From contig CM041465.1 of assembly GCA_023213395.1 (NCBI GenBank), forward strand, positions 31,255,741 through 31,319,740: a DNA stretch of 64,000 bases, in the 5' to 3' direction. Within the stretch, counting starts at the first letter, position 1. Each line of letters opens with the position of its first letter. A model generated the notes under the pieces. The model searched no databases and was not told where the DNA came from. It worked only from the letters and a program-made list of their open reading frames with translations. The position numbers and the translations under genes were made by a program. Source of the DNA: Cycas panzhihuaensis (Eukaryota; Cycadophyta). Shown here one piece after another: positions 36,146 through 47,104 of this stretch.

Positions 36146-36425
36146 TGTTAGGATTAGTAATGTAACAAGCATATCAAACCCTAATGGTGAGCAACAAAAA
36201 TATGAAGTATGTACAAAATAGACACCATGTTGGAGAATTGGCCAAAACTCAATTATAAACAAATAAGAGTGCATACTTATAGTACAACCTCACCACTAGA
36301 GAGAGAACCCTATTGGACTACTTAGAGGTGGCACACATATCAAGGTGGCCCACAACTCTAATATAAAATACAAAAGATAGAGAGAGTTTACATAAGGCTA
36401 ATGGAATTGAGTATTACACCCAACA
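36146..36425 (-). repeat. 5' LTR of element B (280 bp)
   Basis: Begins (minus strand) TGTTGGGTGTAATAC and ends ACTAATCCTAACA. TG..CA termini are intact. Pairs with 32,932-33,211, whose terminal CA has decayed to TA. Confidence 0.95.
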
Positions 36426-36446
36426 AATCTCTGCTCTGATACCAAA
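36426..36446 (-). other. Primer-binding site of the truncated family A element
   Basis: Minus strand reads TTTGGTATCAGAGCAGAGATT directly 3' of its 5' LTR. It contains the initiator-Met site TGGTATCAGAGC with a two-base spacer. Element B landed here (target AATCT at 36,426-36,430), only about 20 bases into the internal region. Confidence 0.88.
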
Positions 36447-36854
36447 TGTAGGAAAATAAATTGATGGAGAATAGCACAGAACATAAACAAATAATCATAT
36501 ATTAATACATCTTTGTTGTATAAACACAATATCCTTTGTATTCAATCCATTGTTGTAGAGAGAGTATTACAAATGTCCAAAAATAGGAGGTGTCTAAAGA
36601 CACCAGGGTTGCACACCCCTCAAAATATATAGTTTGGGGGAGGAGGGAAACTCCTCAACCCCTAAAATTTAAATAACAATAAAATAATAACTTAACTTAA
36701 CTCAAATGAACTTAACTCAAATTAACTTAAATCAAATCAACCTTACCTTATACTTACCTATACATGTGAGCACCCACATGTGTAAATTAATGAGAGTAAG
36801 GTATACACTCCTGGTTGGAAGGTGGGAGTAGGGTGATGAGCATTAACCCCAACA
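36447..36854 (-). repeat. 5' LTR of the truncated family A element (408 bp)
   Basis: Minus-strand start TGTTGGGGTTAATGC, end TTTTCCTACA. It shares the GGGGTTGAGGAGTTTCC and TGTCTTTAGACACC landmarks with 4,407-4,809. It lies inside the gypsy element: the next base on the right, 36,855, starts CAAGC, and the undisturbed gypsy copy has CAAGA at the same point. Its element lost its 3' half, see 32,100. Confidence 0.88.
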
Positions 36855-39836
36855 CAAGCTACTACATTTCATTTAAAGAAATTCTTGAAATTTGGATTCT
36901 TAAACTTAAGACATTAAACTCCTTCGCTTTGATCTGGTATGCTACTTGTTCCTTAGAAATTTTTTAATCTCTAGGGATATCTGGTCCTTCATTTGGTAAT
37001 CTAGTCAGTCAGACAATTACTTTGAGTAAATAATCAAGTAGGGAGGGTCATTAAGCTATCATTGCAATTATGACTATTATAAAATTTAAAATGAATTGGA
37101 AAATGCCTACCCAAATGTATTGTTCAAATCCTTCAGTTGTCAAATTCTTTCTCCAAGAATCCTCTAGTGGTATTTTTGACCATTGCTTATGAATCTACTT
37201 ATCGTCTAATTCATAAAATCCCATTGTAAGTTGTTGTAGTTCACTGCTCTCCATTATTTGCTCTATATTTTTCTTAATATTTCGTACTTGTCTAAAGGTA
37301 AATATCACTGAGGTCTAAAATGAAGTTTTCTTTGGTAGGAGGAACTATTAATAATTAATTGATATCAGGGTTTTGTAAGGAAATAAACTAATAAAACATT
37401 TTTCTATAAGTAGCAATAATGACTCGTCGTGCATGCAATTTCTTCTTACATCCTTATCATCATAAAGATACTTGTTGAAATTACAATCACATCATATTAA
37501 ATAATGGCTTATAACCATTTAATTTCAACCATTGATCCACTTTGATGATTGCGATAAGGTCATTATTGACAATTGCTATCTTCCTCAAATCTAGGTCCCT
37601 TTCATAAGTTATCCTTATGATGATTAAAAAGTTTACTATCCTCATGATTTGCATCTTTTTTCTTTTTTACCTTGCTATATATGGCTTCAACCAACTTCCA
37701 TTGATCGCCTTTTGTAATAGGATTCCATCGAGTTGTCTAAGCTAAACCACTATATTTTTTCAAATGTGATGTACCTTATATGGCCGCTACCATCATAATT
37801 TTATTTTTTCAAGTATTATTTAGAATGTTCTATCATGCATTAGTACCAAATCTCCTTCCTTGAATTATGATATTTATACATATCAATCATGCCATGCTTT
37901 CTACCTTTTCTTCTTTGCTTTCAATTCCCATAAAGCTCTCACTCTTCGCTCATCAAGGTTTAAGAGCTCTACAATCCTTTGGTCTCAAGAATCTTGCTCC
38001 TGCATTTATACTTAAACCACTATCCTCATACTTTCAGCCTGAAATTCTAGTGGAAGTACAACTTCCAAATAGTATACAAACTAGAATAGAGTCTATTTAT
38101 AAGGTCTTTTGATCATTGTTATATCTGAACAAAGGATAGACTACAAGTGTTCCACCTAATCGATCCTTACTTCACTTTAAATTTTAAATAAAAGTAACTT
38201 TAAAATTTTGTTAATACTTTCTACTTAATTGTTAGTCCTAGGATAATAAGGAGAGGACTAATAGTGTTGGATCATAAATTCATTTGTAAGATGTTTTGTG
38301 GCACTATTAAAAAAATGACCACCTTGATCAGACACTATTTCTAAGGGACAACCAAAATGAATAATAATTATTTTATATAAAAAATTGGTTGTACTCCTAG
38401 TATCACAAGTTCCCATTGGTCATGCTTCTATCCATTTAGTTAAGAAATCCATGGCTACTAGAATATACCTCACATTGGTTCCCTTATCTGGGGGCCAAAT
38501 AGGTCTTATAAAGTCTAGGCCCTATTTTTCAAATGGACCCTAATCTAATATTAGATATAAGATCATAAAGTGATATTTCCATGGATTACCCATATGTTAG
38601 TAGATGTGACAACTTCAAACCCATTTCTCAGTGTCAATTAATGTTGGCCACCATAATCCTACAAGTAGAATCTTTTGTATTGTTGATTCAGTGCTATGAT
38701 ATTTTGTTATCACCCTTTCATGGGCTTCCTTTATTACTTGCTACCTCTACCTCATGCTCTAATATACATATTTATAATACTTAGTCTAGTCTAAGTTTAT
38801 ACAACATTCCTTGTGCCAATTGGAATGGAAATATTTTTTAAATAAAACTTTATATTTATACTCATTCTAGCCCCATTACTATACGACCTATAGTAAGATA
38901 TTTCACAATCTCCTTATATACCATTTTGGTACTACTTTGATAGAAAATAATTCAGTATCTAAAAAATCATTGTATATTCTCATAGTGGGTTCCTTACTTG
39001 CTTCTCTTGATAGAAAATCAAGCATTGTATATTTCTTCCCTTTCTTTACAATGATTTTGAAGTTAAATTCTTAGAACAATATTTACCTTCTATTAATCCT
39101 TCCCTATAAAATTGACTTATTTACCAAGTATTGAAGATCTTGGTGATCTATAAAGAAGATAAATGGATTAGCCAATAAATAATGTCTAAATTTCTTTAAG
39201 GCATAAATTATGCCTAAGCCTTCTTGCTCTATCATTGAGTAATTCCACTTTGTGTGAGTCAATTTCTAATTAGTAAAATAGATAGGAAGATATATATTAT
39301 TGTCTCCTAGTTAGGCCAATATACACCCAATGACAATCAATGAGGCATCAACATATATATGAAAAGGTCTGTACCAATCTAGAAATCTCAAAATAAGTAC
39401 CTGTGAAAATTTTTTCTTTAGTAGATTAAATACAAACTACTATTGTAGCATCCACTACCACATGGTTTTCTTTTTCAACAAAGTTTATAGGGGATTAACT
39501 ATATGGGCATATTCCTTAATGAATTTTTTATAATACCTCGTCATACCTAGAAATCCTTTTATCTTCTTTGTTATTTTTGGTATAGAAAAACTTAAAATTA
39601 CTACAACCTTATTTGGATTCATTTACAACTCATCCTTCATCACCACATGTCCTAATAAGGATCTAAATAGAACTATAAATGTAGATTTCACTGGGTTTAA
39701 GTGTAAATTTCTCCTTCTACATGTTTCTAACATCAATCACAAATGTTTAAGATAGTTTTTTAGTAGAGTATAAACTATCTATTCATCCAAAAAGCTTCAG
39801 TTATCTTTTCAATAGTCCATCAAATGATATTCAAAA
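36855..39836 (-). pseudogene. Gypsy reverse transcriptase/RNase H/integrase, copy B (part 2)
   Basis: Minus-strand continuation of the gypsy element that starts at 51,990 and is interrupted by copia H at 39,836. The order is the 3' part of reverse transcriptase (LLGHVVMKDEL, then FLGMTRYYKKFIKEYAH near 39,500-39,650), RNase H (HIYVDASLIVIGCILA, EGLGIIYALKKFRHYLLANP and FIDHQDLQYLVNK, about 39,130-39,370), and then integrase. Integrase shows DFLTKW near 38,440, the second catalytic aspartate in IVSDQGGHF near 38,325, V-E-S-I-N-K near 38,220 and EGDLVLMHD near 37,850. The text is closest to the Tat/Athila branch of gypsy as I know it. Many stops. 36,855-38,840 duplicates 30,107-32,099. Confidence 0.85.
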
Positions 39837-40306
39837 TGATAGAATAATTAATGTTTATTTCATTAATTCATTAATCTTGGTACCAGTAATGTTAATGTTG
39901 TATATATTTATGATGAGGGCTTCATTTCATATAAATAGATTAAGTCACAACTTAATGTTATGAACCTAGTAGTGTGGAGTAGTATTTTTGTCCTCATATG
40001 AAAGTGTCATAAATTATTATAATAATGCGAGGTATATTTGACACCTTGCATGACTCTTCCATTCACCTTCCTTATATTTTGTAACTGCCTCCATTTTGTC
40101 TTATGTATGAGGGATTTTTCATATTATATAGCATTGTAATTTCTTATAAGTGAATTAAAAGAATACATACATTTTGATTAGAACATTAAACATTAATTTT
40201 AATGCTTGTACTATTATGATCATTTTTATTTTCTATTGAATATTTATGTAGAGGTTGTGAGTCTCAAACCTGGGTTGCAAACTAGGTAGACATCCATCCT
40301 CCATCA
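39837..40306 (+). repeat. 5' LTR of copia H (470 bp)
   Basis: Starts TGATAGAATAATTAATG and ends CATCCTCCATCA. Pairs with 50,340-50,764. Shared landmarks are TATATTTATGATGAGGGCTT, GACTGCCTCCATTTTGTC and GTGAGTCTCAAACC. The left flank CAAAA compares with TAAAA after the right LTR, a likely decayed 5-bp duplication. Confidence 0.9.
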
Positions 40307-41467
40307 CTTGGGATTCGAGTTTGTCTCTACTAAGTCTATTGATTAATTTTCAACCTGTCTCTTGCATAGTTTACTCCTTTAGTGTAGCTCCTTCATGGCT
40401 ACATTTTATTGTTGAATATATAACCATTTATTGGCTTATCTTTTAAAGATCTACTAGATTAATAAGTTATATTTGTGCTTCAAAGTCTAAAAGTGTCATC
40501 TATAGATCTGTACACTAAATGCTTTAAGATCTATCACCTCGTTATATTATTTGTTAGCTATTATCTCAAACATCTCATTATCAAAGTCTTATTGTTCTCT
40601 ATTCTTATCATTTTGCTACTGAATAGATAATTGTTGACCAATTTTAATGTGGTAATATAAGGCTATAACCTTATAATAACTATTTTTGGAGCCATACCTT
40701 GATTAATATAGGTTATCCAACCTTTGTTTAAGGTGTACTCGTACTAGTATTGGTTAGAAAGTCTCCATTGAGTCGTATTACAACTATTAAGCATAAAGGT
40801 GATTATTAAATACTGTTGGTGTATATCATGCTCAACATGGCATTTGTTCTACTCATGACACTCTATAGATTTATTGCTTTTGGTATTTTTATAACTGTAT
40901 GGTATTTTGAGGCAACTGTTGGCCCTTTATTTTACTCAGGTGGTCCCTATGTTGCCCTACGTTCATTGTTCTTGACTTGCATGGCCTTTATTTAATTTTA
41001 GTCAACCAACATTTGACTCTTATTGCACTCTCGTTCCATTATTTCTCTATAAAAATAATTCTTTAAATGAAAATCTCCAAGGATTAAGGCACAAGCCATC
41101 AAGATTTCAAATAAGGGAGGAAGAAAGTCATGGAATGAGCTCTTTATCTGCTCTCACAGATGGATTTATATATGGTGAAGATCCAATCACTTGCCAATCA
41201 TCTACCATCGACTTACTACCATTGATTTTAATACATTTGAGGGTTTATTACTCTAGGAAGAATGTATTTTTAATTGTTCTAGGATTCTTGGAGCTTTATC
41301 TTCCATACTAGTATTTGTAGCCAGACATAGAGGAAGATCTCAATGTCCACAACTTACATATCATTGTGGTTTAATGAATTTGAACTAACAACCTTATTAG
41401 TAGCTTAATCAACCATGTCAACCTTAATTATCTTATAATCCTTAGGTTATTTATCATTGTTGTGGCA
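40307..41467 (+). other. Copia H leader and eroded gag region, left part
   Basis: No recognisable protein segment survives. The bases right after the LTR (CTTGGGATTCGAG) do not match the initiator-Met primer site used by the other elements here, so the primer tRNA is uncertain. The region ends at the insertion point of copia I. Confidence 0.45.
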
Positions 41468-42104
41468 TGTTGGATATGTGACAACAATTATGAGGAGGCT
41501 TAATTTTTTGGACTTTTATTGGTGTAGTTTCATAACTTATCTTTTCTTAGGGGAATCTAAGGAGGGCAAAAACCACCCTTGGTTGGGGGATGCGAGGGGT
41601 TCTAGAACCCCCCTTACAAGTTAAGGTTCAAGGGTAATAGCCCCTGATGTAAAAAGCTAGGGCTCAAAACCTATCAAATTATAAAGGAAATATTGGCCAT
41701 TCATAAAAAGAACCTAGATCTGATAGCTATGATTAATGCACCTTCTCTTATAACCTATTTTTAGGGTAATTATATCACATTATATTGTATTACATCGTAT
41801 TTCAAGTAGGCAACTATTGGTTATTATTGTTGTGAAAATTTTGTGGCGATTACATGTACAAATCTTTCATTCTTAACTAATAAAGATTGATACCTTTCCT
41901 ATGTAGATGTTTCCCTAGCACTTAGCTAGGGTTTTACCATGTTAAATTCTATGTACTGGGTAATGTGTATACTTTCTTATGTATGATGAATGATCTCTAG
42001 TTTTATATACTTGCATTTATTATAGTTTTGAATCCTTACTATTATTATAAAACAAAAAGATCTTAATGGCTAGTTTTAGTTATTTAGACTAGGTTTTCTT
42101 GATA
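41468..42104 (+). repeat. 5' LTR of copia I (637 bp)
   Basis: Starts TGTTGGATATGTGACAAC and ends TTTTCTTGATA (terminal CA decayed to TA). It contains runs of G and C between 41,549 and 41,640, as in the other two copies of this LTR. Confidence 0.92.
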
Positions 42105-42106
42105 AA

Positions 42107-42119
42107 TGGTATTAGAGCC
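42107..42119 (+). other. Primer-binding site of copia I
   Basis: TGGTATTAGAGCC lies two bases after the LTR, one transition from the initiator-Met-tRNA primer site. Confidence 0.88.
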
Positions 42120-42175
42120 ACTCATATTTTGCAGCAAGTCTATAAATGGTTTGGTATTGGTTCATTTTACATCAA

Positions 42176-45100
42176 ATGGTAAAAGCAGTGAATGCAAAGT
42201 TTGAGGTGGAGAAGTTCAATAGAAAAAATAACTTTGAGTTATGGAAGCTCAAAGCATATGATGTTTTGGTGTAACAGGTATTGTACAAAGCTCTGGAAGG
42301 CAAGTCAAAGAAACCTTTGGGAATGATTAATGAAGAATGGGAGGACATGGACAAAAAATCCCTTAGCACAATACATTTGTGCTTGGAAGATGAAGTTCTA
42401 TTTAACATTGCAAATGAAAAATCAGTAGCTAGATTATGGACAAAATTAGAAAGTCTGTACATGACAAAGTCTGTGACCAATTGAATCTACTTAAAGAGGC
42501 AAGTATATTCATTGTGTATAAAGAAAGGCATTAAAATTTTTAATCATTTAAATATCTTTAATACTTTTATATTCTAGTTGGCTAGTATTGGTATAAAACT
42601 AGATGATGAAGACAAGGCTATAACTTTGTTATATTCACTACTTGAGTCTTGGGATAACATTGTCACCACCATTTGCTTCAATACTACTAATGAGTTAAAT
42701 TATGACTCTATTGTGAGTGGCTTGCTGACTAAAGAGGTGAGGAGGAGATCTAGTTTAGAAACCTCCACACCAGAAGCTATGGCAGTAAGGGGTACAACCA
42801 TGGAGAGAGGACAAAGTTCTAAAGATACATCAAGATTGAAGTCAAAAGGCAAGAAGGGTAAACTAAGATGTTGGTATTACAATAAGATAGGTCACCTCAA
42901 GAAGGATTTCTATAAGAGGAAGGAGTTCCAAAAGAAGAAAGACCCTGCCAAGGAGGCAAACTAGGCTAAATCGAGTCAATGTATAGATAATGATATCTTG
43001 GTTGCATGCAATGTTTCTTATTATCATAATGATTAGTTGTTAGATTTAGGTGCTTCTCACCATATATGTCTACACAAGAGTTGATTTTTTGTATACCAAC
43101 CTCTTTATAGTGGTGATGTTCTCGTGGAAAATGATGTTTCTTATAAAACTATTGGGGTTAATAGCATTAGAATTAAGATGTTTGATGGTGTAGTGAGGAC
43201 ATTAACAAAAGTTAGATATATACTTGAACTTAAAAAATGAACCTAATTTCTTTTAGTAAATTAGATTCTAGTGGTTGTAAATATACAAGTTATGGAGGAG
43301 TTTTGAAGGTGTTAAAGGATGCCTTAGTTATCATGAAGGCTTTGAAGAAAGGAAACCTTTACACTCTTATTAGAAATATAGAAATTAGTTAAGTAGCTAT
43401 AATGTCAAAGATAGTAGAAGATCCTACTCAATTATGGAATCAAAGGTTAGGGCACATGAGTGAGGAAGGATTGAAAATGTTGATGAATCATAAGTTAGTT
43501 CCTGAATTAAAGATTTTAGATTTGATATTTTATAAACATTGTATCTTTGGAAAATAATATAGATTCAGATTTAATATAAGGAGTCACACAAATAAAGGTA
43601 TTCTAGATTATGTCTATTTAGATGTATGGGCACCAACCCCTATGATATCTTATAGAGGAGCATTGTATTTTATAACATTCATAGATGACTACTTCAAGAA
43701 GGTGTGAGTCTATTTTTTGAAGAGAAATTCTGATGTATTCAATGTGTTTAAGCAGTATAAAGATCTAGTCAAAAAGAGTATAGACAGGTCAATCAAATAC
43801 TTACGAACAGATAATGGAAGTAAGTTCAATTCTTTGGAGTTTAAAAACTATTATAGGAAATCAGGGATTGAAAGACATAAGACCACAAGTTATACTCCAC
43901 AGTAGAATGGCATTGTAGAATGCATGAATAGAAGTTTTTTGGAAAGAATAAGGAGTATGTTGAGTAATCTAGGCATGGAGCAGGGCTTATAGGTAGAAGC
44001 AGTTCTAACAGTTTGCTATCTAATAAGTAGATTATCATCGTTTACAATAGAATGCAAAATTTCTAAAGAGGTATGGATCAAACATCCATGTGATTATTCA
44101 AATTTGAAAATATTTAGTTGTGATGCTTATGCTTTGATTAATAAAAGTAAGCATATTGAAATAGATCAAAAATCTAAAAGATACACCTTTATTGGGTATA
44201 GTAATAAGGATGGAGTTAAGAGATATAGGTTGTTAGATCCTATTGCCTATAAAATCATCATGAATAGAGATGTAGTGTTTGATCAATCTTCTTTTCTAAA
44301 ATCTAAAAATATAGAAGTTGAAATGAAACATGAGCCAAAAATTAAACATCAACAGGTTAAGTTTGAAACCCATCCATCTTTAGAAGCATAAAAGGATGAA
44401 GAGTTTTCTAAAGATAAACCTATAGAAAAAATACAAAAATATATCAACACTCCTTAACCACCTGTAAGAAGATCTACATAGGTCAGACATCATCTTGAAA
44501 GGTATAACCCATCTAATTCTATTACTTTGATTTCTAATGATGGTGAACTTACATGTTATCAGGAAGACCATAGTGCAAAGAGGATAAGGGCTATATATGA
44601 AGAAATAGATGCCCTGGAGAAGAATAACTCATGGGATTTAGTATAACTTCCATAAGGCAAGAAAACTCTTAGTTGCAGGTAGGTCTATGAAAGAAAAATA
44701 GATGTTGATGGGAAATTTGATAGACACAAAGCAAGATTAGTGGAAAAGGGTTTTTCACAAAAATCAAGTATAGATTTCTATGAAATCTTCTCACTAGTTG
44801 TTAAGCTTATTTTTATTCAGGTTCTATTAGCATTGGTGGCTTCACTTAATTTAAAGGTAGACAAATTAGATGTTAAAACTACATTTCTATATGGAGATTT
44901 GGAAGAGGAGATATATATAGAACAACCAAAAGGTTTTACGCAGGATGGAAATAATAAACTTATTTGTAGACTTAGGAAATCTTTGTATGGCTGAAGTAAT
45001 TACCCAGGCAATGGTATAAGAAGTTTGATTCCTTTATAGAGATCCAAAATTTTAAAAGAAGTGACTATGACCATTGTGTTTATTTTAAAACTTTGAACAA

Positions 45101-46080
45101 TGGTTTATTCATCATTTTAATATTATATGTTGATGACATACTTGTGGTAAGTAAAAGTATAGAAAAAACCAACAAGTTAAAGGCTCAATTAGCTAGGATG
45201 TTCAATATGAAGGATCTCAGAGTAGTAAAATAAATCTTAGATATGGAGATACATAGAGACAAAAATAATGGTAAGATTTGGTTATTACAATAGAAATATG
45301 TGGAGAAGATACTAACAAGATTTGGTGTGGTGAATGGGAAACCTATTAGTATCTCGTTTGTTTCCCATTTCAAGATTTCTTCAAGTTTGAGTCCTAGTTC
45401 TAAGGAAGAAAAGGAATATATATCTTATGTACCTTATTCTAGTCTAGTAGGAAGCTTAATATATGCCATGGTATGTACAAGACCTGATATTTCATATGCA
45501 TTCGATATTATTAGAAGATACATGCCAAATCTAGGTAAAGAACATTAGGCGGTAGTGAAATGGGTGCTTCAAGATCTAAGAGGCATAAGTAACTATTGTA
45601 TCACTTAGTGGTATATATAATTCACTTTGTAGATATATGGATTTAGATTTTTCAAGTGACTTGGATAAAACAAGATCAACTTTAGGTTATGTGTTTACTC
45701 TTGTAAATGGTCTAATTAGTCAGATGTCTAAACTTCAAAGCTTAATTACTTTGTTCACTACAAAAGTTGAGTATATTACTATAGCACATGCTTGTAAGGA
45801 GATAATTTGGTTGTAGTACCTATTAGGTGAGCTTAGAATGGTATAGGATAAGATAAAGGTATTTTGTGATAGTCAAAGTTCCATTTACTTAGAAAAAAAT
45901 ATAGTTTATCATAACATGACAAAACATACACATTATAATCAAATATCATTTTGTGAGATAGGTTGTTGAAGCAAGTAGAGTAGCACTTGAGAAGAATCAT
46001 ATAAACTAAAATTGTGTAGACATATTCAACTAATACTACTAGAGAAGATCAAATGGTGTTTAGATTCTCTTAGCTTGTAG
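42176..46080 (+). pseudogene. Copia I gag-pol polyprotein (decayed)
   Basis: ATG at 42,176 opens gag (M-V-K-A-V-N-A-K-F-E-V-E-K-F, then LWTKLESLYMTKS). In-frame stops lie near 42,272, 42,482 and 42,575. A zinc knuckle at about 42,870-42,910 (CWYYNKIGHLKKDF) has lost two of its cysteines. The protease region (LLDLGASHHIC, about 43,038) has D-L-G in place of D-(S/T)-G. Integrase spans 43,430-44,400: RLGHMSEEGLKML, YFITFIDDY, LRTDNGSKF with the second catalytic aspartate, and NGIVECMNRS with the catalytic glutamate. Reverse transcriptase spans 44,580-45,560: NNSWDLV, KARLVEKGFSQ, KLDVKTTFLYGDLEEEIY and an intact YVDD near 45,130. RNase H follows to about 45,850 (KTRSTLGYVF, TKVEYITIAHACKE). All domains are in copia order. 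Several frameshifts rule out function. Confidence 0.9.
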
Positions 46081-46137
46081 AAAAGGTGATGAATAGTTCA
46101 TGAAAGGTATCAGAAAACTTATTGTCAAGGTGAATAT

Positions 46138-46809
46138 TATTGGATATGTGATAATAATTAGGAGAAGGCTTAATTTTTTTAGACCTTTATTGATGCAGAT
46201 TCTCCACTTATCTTGCAGTTTCTCCACTTATCTTTCCTTGAGGGGATCTAAGGGGGGCAATAGCCCCCCTTAGCTAGAGGGTGCAAGGGGTGACAGACCC
46301 CCCCCCCCCTCCCCCTCCTTGTAAGAGGGGGTTTGGGGGCGATAACCCTCGAAGAAAAAAGCTAGGGCTCAAAACCTATCAAATTGTAAAGGGAATCTAG
46401 GTCATTTGTCAAAATGGCCTAGATTTAATGGCTATAATTAATGTACTCTCTCTTGTAACTTATTTTTAGGGCAATTATATCACATTATATTGTATTGCAT
46501 CAGATTGCAAGTGGGCGACTATTGGTTGTTACTATTGTGAAAATTCTATGCCAACTACATATACAAATCTTTTATTCTTGACTAATAAAGATCGATACCT
46601 TTCTTATATGGATGTTTTCTTGGTACATTGCTAGGGTTTTACAATATTAAATTCTATGTATTGGGTAATGTGTATGCTTTCTTATGTATGTTGAATGATC
46701 TCTGGTTTTATATACTTGCATTTATTACAATTTTGAATCCTTATTATTATTGTAAAATAGATAGATCTTGGTGGTTGGTTTTAGTTATCTAGACCAAGTT
46801 TTCTTAACA
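46138..46809 (+). repeat. 3' LTR of copia I (672 bp)
   Basis: Preceded by a weak purine run (CAAGGTGAATAT). Begins TATTGGATATGTG and ends TTTTCTTAACA. It is longer than the 5' LTR because of a repeated TCTCCACTTATCTT phrase near 46,200 and expanded C-runs at 46,298-46,318. Confidence 0.9.
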
Positions 46810-46814
46810 TAGCA

Positions 46815-47100
46815 AACCTAGAGACATAGTACTTGACTACAAGAAAAAGAAAGCTAACCTTCAGTAATCATAATTTCAAAACTACCTTATGATGTGGGGT
46901 AACCAGACTTGTGGATGTGAAAACTACTAGGGACCTCTGAGATAAAATCAACTAAACTACTAACGATGAAGGAGACAAAACCAAAATACTACCTAGAGAA
47001 ATCAACAAAATAGAAATCACAACTAGAGATAGAACTAAGGAGGCTACAGGTCAACTCTTTAAATCTTTTTTTTGCTACTTTATCATTACACTTTTCTGAT
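46815..47100 (+). other. Copia H eroded gag region, right part
   Basis: Continuation of copia H after the copia I insertion. No gag motif can be read with confidence. The protease region of copia H follows at about 47,110. Confidence 0.4.
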
Positions 47101-47104
47101 ATCT

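Larger units (their letters stand above)
32932..36425 (-). mobile_element. Non-autonomous LTR element B (3,494 bp), intact, TSD AATCT
   Basis: A structurally complete LTR element. It has 280-bp LTRs with about 10 differences, a perfect initiator-Met primer site TGGTATCAGAGCCC abutting the 5' LTR, a polypurine tract abutting the 3' LTR, and perfect 5-bp duplications. The 2.9-kb interior has no gag, protease, integrase or reverse transcriptase that I can find on either strand, so it must use another element's proteins. The interior instead has an unusual make-up: a degenerate repeated phrase (GTTTGTAGGTC..GCCATG) scattered across 34,330-35,240, and on the plus strand a segment resembling the N-terminus of the proteasome ATPase RPT5. 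Its LTRs are the least diverged pair I compared, so it may be among the younger insertions. It sits inside a family A leader. LARD-like is the nearest standard label, although it is small for that class. Confidence 0.93.
41463..46814 (+). mobile_element. Copia element I with near-matching TSD (TGGCA/TAGCA)
   Basis: A plus-strand copia element inserted into copia H. The LTRs are 41,468-42,104 (637 bp) and 46,138-46,809 (672 bp). The flanks TGGCA (41,463-41,467) and TAGCA (46,810-46,814) differ by one transition. The size without flanks is 5,342 bp. Domains in order are gag, protease, integrase, reverse transcriptase and RNase H. The 14,248-14,886 solo LTR belongs to the same family. Confidence 0.92.

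Noticed and set aside
40307-40320. Primer-binding site of copia H
   Set aside because: CTTGGGATTCGAG starts with a plausible TGG but I cannot assign it to a tRNA with confidence.
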